NCBI RefSeq assembly: GCF_038502225.1
Contig: NC_091341.1
Coordinates: 1,644,584-1,708,583, forward strand
Origin: Cherax quadricarinatus
Lineage: Eukaryota; Arthropoda; Malacostraca; Decapoda; Parastacidae
Reading direction: 5' to 3'
DNA length: 64,000 nucleotides
How positions within the stretch are numbered: position 1 is the stretch's first letter; every line of letters begins with the position of its first letter. Of this stretch, positions 56,584-64,000 are shown in pieces. The notes under the pieces were generated by a model that made no database searches, had not been told where the DNA came from, and was given only the letters and a program-made list of their open reading frames with translations. The position numbers and the translations under genes are program-made.

Positions 56584-57230
56584 GGGGAAAATTTTTTTGC
56601 AAATCGTCAATTTCGCTGTTAGTCACACTCTCTGGAATGGATTAATTACAAAAAAATGAGGGTCCACTGTATGTGTAGTGTGACTTAAGTGTAAGCAGAA
56701 GTAGCAAGGTGTACCTGAAAACTTGCATGTTTATGAGACAGAAAAAAGACACCATCAATCCTACCATCATGTGAAACACTTACAGGTTTCCATTTCACAC
56801 TCACTTAGCAGGACAGTAGTACCTCCCTGGGTGGTTGTTGTCTACCAACCTACTACTTAGGTAAATAATATATGTATATGTGCATAAAATATAAAGGACT
56901 ACAGAATGAAAACAAACAAATAGCATAAAGTATGGAACCACTCTCTGGAGAACCATTAGTATTTATCACTAGAATGAACCTTTCATAGTCATGGCTTATT
57001 TTCATTTTCCCATAAAACTGGCTGCAACTTAATGCAATGTTTATTTTGTAGTACATTAGCCCTTTTACTGTAGATTCAATCATTCTATCTCATTCCTGAG
57101 ACCATACACTGCTCATCAGCGATGTTTGTGTCTAAGACAAAACGACACATTGACCAGGACTTTCAAAACAGGATGTATAGTAAGCCTATACATATGGTAA
57201 ATAATAAACAGCAGGTGACCTCATATAAAA

Positions 57231-57526
57231 CAATCTTTATTTACTACAAGTACATGTACATGGTATACAGTCCTAGCTGACATCAATGACATACTACTAT
57301 ACAATAAGCCGCTTGTTATGCAGAGCATTTTGGGCAAATTAGGTCGGTTTTGTCCCAGGATGAGACCCACACCAGTTGACTAACTCCCAGGTACCCATTT
57401 TACTGATGGCTGAACATAGGCAACTGGTGTAAAGAAACACACCCAATGTTGCTACCCTCGCTGGGAATTGAACCCAGACCCTCGCTGTGTGAAGCAAGGG
57501 CTTTAGCCACCAGGCCACGGGGCACC
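57231..57526 (-). mobile_element. tRNA-derived SINE
   Basis: On -, the first ~75 bases (57452-57526) resemble a tRNA: GCCCCGTGGCCTGGTGGC contains an A box, and GGGTCTGGGTTCAATTCCC a B box, with complementary T-arm bases. A body with AACTGGTGTGGGTCTCATCC follows, ending in AAATAAAGATTG. A and B boxes are internal RNA polymerase III promoter elements. The rest of 57527-58312 shows nothing recognisable. Confidence 0.78.
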
Positions 57527-58312
57527 GTTGTAGAAAAACAGCACAGTATTTCCTAAAAGGCAATTCACAGGTGAAGAAAATTTAGCAAATCATCAACTGG
57601 CACTGCAAAGTACAGTACAATTATAATTACTGCAAAACCAAATTACAGCCATTATTGGAAGGTAGCCAAAATTTTATTTGATTTATTTAGCTACTTTATG
57701 TGTAAAATTTACTGGAAAAGATAATGCTTTTTGTTTTTTCCACCAGTAGCTGACTGGCCTCTCTCTGTAACTGAAAATATTGTAGTTTTATTTCCTTCCC
57801 AATTTTATAAATTTGTTACTCCTGTATTTAAAAATGCAAATTAAACTGAAAACTGCAATAGTCTAGAGCATCATACAATACTGTTTACCAGAAAAAGGTC
57901 TACCAGTACTGCCATACTATATTTATCTACAGGTTCTGAAATTACTCTAGTCAAAGAAGCTACTTATATTCATAAACTGTCATCAACTTACCAGTGACAC
58001 ACTTGATTAATGGGGTGATCCACATCAATTTGGGATAATATTTCAATCCAATAATCATGCTCTTATAAGTGAATCTCAAACTGTCTCCTCTTCTAGTTAA
58101 GGCAATTTATCTGAAGAAAATATCAACACCTGTACTTTTTTTTTAAAGCACTTTACTTCAGTTTTTTATTCTTTATGCTTAAAGTACTAATAAATAAAGT
58201 ATCTGCGTGTAAAAAACAAGTCCTTGATATGTTCAATACTCTATGTTGAAGTATATTTACTTGTGAACTATATTCTCAGATGCAGTATTTTATGAGAGTA
58301 TTGGCTATATTC

Positions 58313-59004
58313 AAAGTTTATTCTCTATAAAGATTACAATGTTGAATTTACAGAATTTGGTTGTTGTGTGGTTTACATGTAGTAAAATAATGATTACAGA
58401 GTGTACCACTAGAACGCCTAGCATGGCTAGGCATTTCGGGCATACTTAGTTTAATTCTTTATTTTAAAATATTACAAATTATGAGGTAAGTTGGTATTAT
58501 GGCTAAGTGACTAAATACTAGTTTGTGAGTTTAGCAATGTGAATGCTTCTGTTTTGGCACAGTACATAGTTTCAGTACTGGAGTATCACAGGATTCGTTA
58601 TTTTAAGATTGAGATTAATATTTCTGTTTATGGTCAAATGGGTGAGTGAGTGTAAGTGTGAACCACCAGGTGGTATTCGTGTAGTTAGTTGATGGGGTGT
58701 ATCAGGGAGATAAGATGTTTTCTAATGGTAGTTTTGAAGGTGATGAATGTGTCTGCAGTTCTAGAGTTCTCAGGTAGGGTATTCCAGATTTTAGGGCCTT
58801 TGACATACATTGAATTTTTGTAAAGGTTTAGTCGGACACGGGGAATGTCGTAGAGATGTTTGTGTCTGGTGTTATGCCTGTGAGTTCTGTCACAACTATC
58901 AAGAAAGCGTTTTAGGTCAAGGTTGATATTGGAGTTTAAGGTCCTGTAGATGTAGATTGCACAGTAGTAAGTGTGGATGTACTGAACAGGGAGTAAGTTT
59001 AGAT
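58313..59004 (-). pseudogene. Jockey-like LINE ORF2 C-terminal end and 3' UTR
   Basis: On -, after a frameshift in a C-run near 59020, the frame continues with SNINLDLKRFLDSCDRTHRH and an ENSRTADTFITFKTT segment (near 58750), as in 8842-9348. The 3' UTR contains the GCCTAGCCATGCTAGG palindrome (near 58420) and ends at about 58313 after AGAATAAACTTTGAA. Confidence 0.72.
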
Positions 59005-60901
59005 CTATGAAGAGTGGGGGGTGTGTTGCCAGGGATTGGATTTAGTGATTATTCTTACTGCAGCTTTTTGTTGGGTTATTATTGGCTTTAGGTGTGTTGC
59101 TGCAGTTGATCCCCAAGCACAAATAGCATAGGTAAGGTATGGATATACAAGTGAATGGTATAGTGTGATAAGGGCAGTTTGCGGCACGTAGTATCGTATC
59201 TTGGAGAGGATCCCAACCGTTTTGGATACTTTTTTGGTTATGTGTTGGATATGGGTGCTGAAATTCAGGTTGTTGTCAAGGTATAGGCCTAGGAATTTGC
59301 CCTCATTATGTCTGGTAATTAGAGTGTTGTCGATCTTAATGTTAATTTGTGCATCTCCTGCTCTGCTACCAAACATAATATAGTAGGTTTTGTCAGTGTT
59401 AAGCGTAAGTTTATTGGCTGTCATCCAAGTCGATATTTTGATCAGCTCCTCGTTAACAATGGTGTTGAGGGTGGCAAGATTAGGGTGAGAGATGACATAA
59501 GTCGTGTCGTCAGCAAAGAGAATGGGTTTCAGGTGTTGGGATACGTTTGGAAGATCATTGATGTATATGAGGAAGAGCAGGGGACCAAGGACACTTCCCT
59601 GCGGAACTCCAGTATCAAGTGGCCGTGTTGTTGATGCTGTGTCTTTAATGGTGACATACTGATACCTATTAGTAAGATAAGATTTGAAATAAGCAAGCGC
59701 ATGGCCTCTTATACCGTAATGGTCAAGTTTGTGGAGTAGGATGTCGTGGTCTACTGTGTCAAAAGCTTTTCTTAGGTCAATAAAAAATCCTAGTGGATAT
59801 TCCTTATTTTCCAATGTTGTGTAAAGCAGATCTAGCATTTTTATGATTGCATCATTAGTGCTTTTATTTTTCCTGAATCCAAATTGGCAGGGGTTGAGTA
59901 TGTTTTGTGTTGTTATAAATGAATATAGTCTCCTGTGCACGAGTTTCTCAAAGATTTTGGATAGCAATGGTAAGTTTGATATTGGCCTATAGTTGTTTAA
60001 GTCTGTAGGGTCACCACCTTTATGTATTGGTGTAGCCCTTGCCATCTTGAGTAGTTTCGGGAAGGTGCTAGTTTCTAGTGACTTGTTAAAAAGTAATGAA
60101 ATAGCATGCGAAAGGATATGGGCCGCTCGCTTGTACAGTAATGGTGGGACATTAGACAGATTCCCTGAGTTGTTTTTAAGTGACTTTATAATCTCGGTGA
60201 CTTCCGAGGGCTCAGTTGGTGCAAGATAGAAGGAATCTGGGAAATTCCCATCTAGGTAGTCCCCGGCATGGGCATTAGTATGTGGGATTTTATTGGCGAG
60301 ATTAGATCCTATGGTTGAGAAGAAGTCGTTTATCTTGTTAGCTGTGTCAGTGGGATGTAGTGGTGTTTCATTAGGTTTAGTTAGGACAATATTCTTGGTT
60401 TTTTTCAGTTTGTGGGTCCCTAGAATCTGAGAGAGTGTTTTCCAGGTCTTTTTTATATCTCCTCTAGTGTCTGTGAATCTACTGGAGTAGTATAGTTGTT
60501 TGGCTTTCTTTATTACTTTGGTGAGAACTGATGAATAGTGTTTAAGAATATCTTTGTGTATTAAGCCCTGTCTATATTGCTTTTCATATTGGTGTTTCTT
60601 GTCAATGGATTTCAGAATGGTACTGGTTAGCCATGGGCAACCAAGCCGTTTGTTTGTGATCTGTTTCATTTTTATAGGACAATGTTTGTTGTATAGTCTA
60701 AGTAATTTGTTAAGAAAAATGTCTGTCCAGTCATCAATACCATTGGCCTTGGAGAATTCTGTAGGCCAGTCAACAATCTCTAGGTCAGCTGTGAACTTCC
60801 TTATTGAGGCCTCGTCATGGAGTCTAAATGAGACTTTGTTGAATTCAAGTGGTGGTTTACTAATGTTTGTCAAGAGGAAGGTAGGGTAGTGGTCTGTAGT
60901 G
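59005..60901 (-). pseudogene. Jockey-like LINE ORF2, reverse transcriptase, 5'-truncated
   Basis: On -, more than 622 codons are open. It begins in the last endonuclease motif (TTDHYPTFL type) near 60900. RT motifs: NNYRPISNLPLLSKIFEK (~294), NPCQFGFRKNKSTNDAI, FFIDLRKAFDTVDHDILL (catalytic Asp ~366), DTGVPQGSVLGPLLFLIYIN and PILFADDTTYV (~453-456), then LTLNTDKTYYIMFG and VYPYLTYAICAWGS. It ends at 59005 because of a frameshift in a C-run; the true C-terminus continues to ~58640. All RT catalytic residues are present, but the endonuclease is missing, so autonomous movement is unlikely. Confidence 0.88.
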
Positions 60902-61064
60902 TTTTCATATGTTTATTTTTCCAGGTGTTATTACCCTTGCAGTATAGTCTTAAACCTGATTTCCAAAACTGGAAAGGATATGCTGTATTACACAAGTAAT
61001 AACCATTATGAAACATACTGGAAAGTGATAAGTGTATAATAAATATTAGACTAATATGTCATGT

Positions 61065-61215
61065 GCACATTTATGAGACCTGAGATATAAAGGTAAGACT
61101 AGCAGTCCCTCCAGAATGCAAAACATTTGACACACTTAGGTTTCATATTTGTATGACATGATGGTAGCATCTCCCTGGATGGTTGCTATCTACCAGTCTA
61201 CTGTACCTTGGTTAG
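61065..61215 (+). mobile_element. Fragment of repeat R
   Basis: TTTATGAGACCTGAGATATA, then ACATGATGGTAGCATCTCCC and TGGATGGTTGCTATCTACCA follow the end of repeat R, with divergence. A C-run (61264-61274) and unassigned bases lie after it. Confidence 0.55.
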
Positions 61216-61307
61216 AAATATATTTCTGTAGCACTTTATGTCTATTAAAATCCCTTCAATTCCCCCCCCCCCTGAAAAAAACTAGCATTCAGTAAGCTTA
61301 TTTAGGT

Positions 61308-61392
61308 ACAGGTACACATAAAAAAGTTCTATTATCATACATAGTGTAAATTACCTAGCATAACAGAAAAAGTCAGAGTGACTTATCCACTG
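61308..61392 (-). mobile_element. L2-like LINE 3' end fragment
   Basis: Complement of the 15818-15945 sequence: TAAATTACCTAGCATAACAG and AGTCAGAGTGACTTATCC. The 360 bases that follow (61393-61750) show nothing recognisable. Confidence 0.6.
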
Positions 61393-61790
61393 AGTGCTGG
61401 AATGGCATTCAAAGCAGGTAGTCTATATTTAGAAGTCTAAGAATGGTTTGATAGTTTTATATTTATTATTATTATTTACGAAAGAGTGCTAAATCTGTAC
61501 TTCCTATCCCTGCGGATTTAGCCCTTTCTCATGATAACGTTAGTTCAGTAATAGTTCACCAATTACTTGTTTCTCAAACAATATATGAAGTTTTACTCTT
61601 GAAAATTAGCTTTAAAAACCCTGGCTTCTCTGTTTGAAGCCACATGACTGTCATACAGCAATCAGATTTGATCCAAGGAAGTGCAAGGTAGCTCCAACTC
61701 CCCAGACCAAGAGCCTTTCACTTACATCACAGCACCTCCCTTGAAGAGTAAGTAAAGTAAAAGGACACAAGTGCAACTAATGTGACATTT

Positions 61791-61832
61791 TATTGTGGCA
61801 ACGTTTCGCTCTCCAGGAGCTTTGTCAAGCCT
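61791..61832 (-). ncRNA. Hammerhead-like ribozyme motif, left arm
   Basis: On -, UUGACAA (complement of 61822-61828), stem II AGCUCC-UG-GAGAGC (imperfect), GAAA, then ACGUU with predicted cleavage before GCC. Stem I pairs GGC with GCC. Positions 3 and 8 are U and A, as in the motif at 34514-34562. Confidence 0.55.
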
Positions 61833-62000
61833 ATACAAACAGTATATGGACACAGAGGGTATATATAGGCTCAGAGTGAGGTGCAATACTAGTGGTAGTA
61901 GTAGTAGTGACAAAAGTTTGTCACTACTACTACTACTACCACTAGTATTGCACCTCACTCTGAGCCTATATATACCCTCTGTGTCCATGTACTGTTTGTA

Positions 62001-62040
62001 ACGGCTTGACAAAGCTCCTGGAGAGCGAAACGTTGCCACA
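62001..62040 (+). ncRNA. Hammerhead-like ribozyme motif, right arm
   Basis: Same motif on + : GGC-UUGACAA (62006-62012), stem II, GAAAC (62027-62031), GUU, GCC. It faces the left-arm motif in the opposite orientation. Confidence 0.55.
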
Positions 62041-62112
62041 ATAAAATGTCACATTAGTTGCACTTGTGTCCTTTTACTTTACATATTGTCGGTAATTCTA
62101 CCAACATTATTA

Positions 62113-62225
62113 CAGTAAGTTTATTCAGGTATACACAAATATAGTTACATAGATTATCATAGCAACATATGTGTAGAGAACCTAGGATAACCCAAAAAAG
62201 TCAGACAGAGTGACTTATTTCCACT
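62113..62225 (-). mobile_element. L2-like LINE 3' end
   Basis: Complement of the L2-like 3' end: AGTAAGTTTATTCAGGTATA at the left and AAGTCAGACAGAGTGACTTA, TTTCCACTGGGGTCC at the right. A weaker partial copy is at ~62310-62350. The rest to 62570 shows nothing recognisable. Confidence 0.75.
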
Positions 62226-62570
62226 GGGGTCCTACAAACAGTACCGGGATGTATAAATTTGCCTAATGCTTCTGAGGACACATACATGTTACGAGTATAC
62301 ATATGTATTAAATTATGTGTATTTAACCTTGGATAACTCAATTAGGTCAAACAATACGTCTTATTTCCACTGCTGCACCAGAGATCGCGTTAAAATATTT
62401 ACACCAACCAAGAGTTAATGTTGTTGTTCAGGTTTTAAGGGTCACCACAGCTGAGGTGGTATTGAACCCTGCTTTTACGAAATTTTATTCTGCTTATTAA
62501 GCCGGAGAATTAGTAACCTTGGAAAGCCCACTAAACCTCTGTCATCAGAGTGGCCTGTTTCCAGTGTAGT

Positions 62571-63205
62571 CCTGGAGTTTACCTGGAGAGAGTTCCGGGG
62601 GTCAACGCCCCCGCGGCCCGGTCTGTGACCAGGCCTCATGGTGGATCAGAGCCTGATCAACCAGGCTGTTACTGTTGGCTGCACGCAATCCAACGTACGA
62701 GCCACAGCCCGGCTGGTCAGGTACCGACTTTAGGTGCTTGTCCAGTGCCTGCTTAAAGACTGCCAGGGGTCTATTAGTAATCCCCCTTATGTATGCTGGC
62801 AGACAGTTGAACAGTCTCGGGCCCCTGACACTTATTGTATTGTCTCTTAACGTGCTAGTGACACCCCTGCTTTTCACTGGGGGATGTTGCATCGTCTGCT
62901 GAGTCTTGCTTTCGTTGTGAGTGATTTTCGTGTGCAAGTTCGGTACTAGTCCCTCTAGGATTTTCCAGGTGTATATAATCATGTATCTCTCCCGCCTGCG
63001 TTCCAGGGAGTACAGGTTCAGGAACCTCAAGCGCTCCCAGTAATTGAGGTGTTTTATCTCCGTTATGCGCGCCGTGAAGGTTCTCTACATTTTCTAGGTC
63101 AGCAATTTCACCTGCCTAGAAAGGTGCTGTTATTGTGCAGCAATATTCCAGCCTAGATAGAACAAGCGACCTGAAGTGTCATCATGGGCTTGGCATCCCT
63201 AGTAA
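62571..63205 (-). pseudogene. LINE 3' fragment, same family as 52173-54057
   Basis: On -, an open frame (63030-62602) encodes ERYMIIYTWKILEGLVPN, GPRLFNCLPAYIRGITNR and DKHLKSVPDQPGCGSYVG. The 3' UTR includes CCGGGGGTCAACGCCCCCGC at 62596-62616. Upstream coding sequence is truncated near the ATCATGGGCTTGG phrase. Confidence 0.83.
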
Positions 63206-63792
63206 TACCTGGTGTATTACCTTTGTAACATGTCATGATTGTGACCAGATACCTGGAGTTCATTACCTTTGTAACTTGTTCATCTATCAAAACTTTGGGG
63301 TCCAGTCCCTGGACCCATTATGTACCTCTGTAATGTTTTGACTACCGCTACAGGACTGGAACGGGGTGCATAATAAAGATATTAAACAAACTGGTGTTAG
63401 TTGTTCATGATTGTAGCCATGTATAAACGTAAGTAACCATTCTTACAGTATTCATTACCTTTGTAACTTGTGAGTTCATTACCTTGTACCTAGTTCAGCC
63501 ATCCAAACTTTGGGGCCCAGTCCCTGGATCCATTACGTACCTCTGTAATCTGTAAATACCTTTGTAACTTGTCATGATTGTGACTAGACCTACCCGGAGT
63601 TCATTACCTTTGTAATTTGTGAGTTCATTACCTTTGTAAATTGTGAATTCATTACCTCTGTAACTTGCTCAGCTATCAAAACTTTGGAGTCCAGTCCCTG
63701 GACCCATTATGTACCTCTGTAATCTTTTGACTACCGCCCACAGGATGGGTATGGGGTGCATAATAAACATATTAAACAAACTGGTGTTAGTC
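63206..63792 (+). repeat. Tandem LINE/SINE-type 3' ends with TTACCTTTGTAACTTG units
   Basis: Two long blocks (about 63253-63400 and 63650-63792) both run CAAAACTTTGGGGTCCAGTC, ATTATGTACCTCTGTAAT, GGGGTGCATAATAAA and ATTAAACAAACTGGTGTTAG. Between them are several short TTCATTACCTTTGTAA units. The class is uncertain. Confidence 0.6.
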
Positions 63793-64000
63793 GACTGTTG
63801 TGGGACGTATCCTGGGGGACAAGACTGAAGGACCTCCCAGTCGAAATAAGACAAGAGTCCCCGAAGACGGTTAAGTAAGATTTGTTAGGAAACAGAACAA
63901 CTGTTTCCTGACGCGGGTTTTAATCATATGATGACCCGCCGCTGGAGCTTTTGGTCATCTGACCGAGGCCTTCCGCTGGTTTACCGGTTCACCCCTTTAA
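63793..64000. other. Unassigned end of window
   Basis: Higher in GC than its surroundings, with a small inverted repeat GGAAACAG..CTGTTTCC near 63889-63910. It could be the start of an LTR or another repeat; no ORF or boundary supports a call. Confidence 0.25.

Larger units (their letters stand above)
51447..56669 (+). mobile_element. Tigger element expanded by three insertions
   Basis: TA flanks at 51445-51446 and 56670-56671; left end CAGTAGAGACTCG, right end inverted CAGTGGACCCTCATT. An N-terminus remnant with ACCATGG (51707) encodes SASPLVKKVTNTIELKKKIV, then a minisatellite, then C-terminal transposase pieces at ~52085-52172, ~54060-54176 (SQAGPSGI in shifted frame) and 55749-55825. LINE pieces (52173-54057, 56031-56583) and a TTAA MITE (54177-55748) separate them. 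Confidence 0.82.
51168..56866 (+). mobile_element. Dispersed repeat R, copy 3, split by a Tigger
   Basis: The left part (51168-51446) runs from CCCACCAAGGAAGGGTGACC to GTAGATATATGCTTGTACATG. The right part (56672-56866) resumes with TGTGTAGTGTGACTTAAGTG and ends GGGTGGTTGTTGTCTACCAA. The Tigger at 51447-56669 sits between them. The 364 bases after it (56867-57230) show nothing recognisable. Confidence 0.72.
61752..62110. mobile_element. Penelope-derived perfect-palindrome-like element
   Basis: Arms of ~165 bases are complementary around a centre at about 61916 (GTGACAAAAGTTTGTCAC). Arm features in order are AAAGTAAAAGGACACAAGTG, TTTTATTGTGGCAACGTTTC, CTCCAGGAGCTTTGTCAAGC, GACACAGAGGGTATATATAG and AGTGAGGTGCAATACTAGTG. 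An interrupted copy is at 34808-36242. There is no ORF. Each arm contains a hammerhead-like motif. Confidence 0.82.

Noticed and set aside
57452..57526. Possible tRNA gene on -
   Set aside because: The sequence has A and B boxes, but continues into a SINE body and tail and does not close into a clean cloverleaf.
59201..60889. Several + strand ORFs
   Set aside because: They are shadows of the LINE RT on -.

Overview
The window looks like transposon-dominated nuclear DNA from an arthropod, most likely a decapod crustacean of crayfish type. This is an inference from the mix of repeats (CR1-, RTE-, L2- and Jockey-like LINEs, Tigger/pogo DNA transposons, Penelope-derived termini, BEL/Pao, long CA, GA and TA microsatellites), the spliced genes and the AT-rich intergenic DNA. 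There is no bacterial or organellar gene organisation.

Host genes. Only two are supported. (1) A 3'-terminal exon on + (2139-3155) encodes the C-terminal 338 residues of an unrecognised single-pass membrane protein. (2) SDHAF4, the succinate dehydrogenase assembly factor, lies on -, with its last exon at 46301-46476 and the preceding exon at 50818-50916. Phases and splice signals match, and the first exon was not found. The 4.3 kb SDHAF4 intron between them holds two decayed Tigger elements.

Layout. 1-6314: piggyBac-like TTAA MITEs around a degraded SGNH-type LINE ORF1 and the membrane-protein exon. 6604-15583: a head-to-tail array of CR1-like LINE copies joined through (CA)n tails; the last copy carries both ORF1 (coiled coil plus RRM-like) and ORF2 (endonuclease plus RT), both broken. 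16891-33203: one complete BEL/Pao LTR retrotransposon with 737/738 bp LTRs and a 5 bp target duplication. Its coding region is split by an RTE-like LINE, an L2-like LINE (itself split by a Tigger MITE and by a Tigger with an intact transposase ORF) and a solo LTR. 33366-36868: a GA-rich satellite, a Penelope-like terminus with a hammerhead-like motif, and a three-level nest (Tigger, Penelope-derived inverted repeat, Tigger). 37205-42602: dispersed repeat R, a Jockey-like LINE 5' half with repeated 5' UTR units, and a Tigger derivative encoding only its DNA-binding domain. 42867-46045: three piggyBac-like MITEs side by side. 46301-50916: SDHAF4. 51168-56866: repeat R interrupted by a Tigger that itself contains two LINE pieces and a piggyBac-like MITE. 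57231-64000: a tRNA-derived SINE, a Jockey-like LINE with a long RT ORF, a Penelope-derived palindrome with two hammerhead-like motifs, and LINE 3' ends.

How it fits together. Most of the sequence records successive transposition, and target duplications (TTAA, TA, 5 bp, about 14 bp) let the order be read. The elements most worth a second look are the hammerhead-like Penelope termini, the 2A-like motif in the L2-like LINE, the paired end variation of the TTAA MITEs, and the Tigger deletion derivatives that keep separate protein domains or carry a minisatellite.
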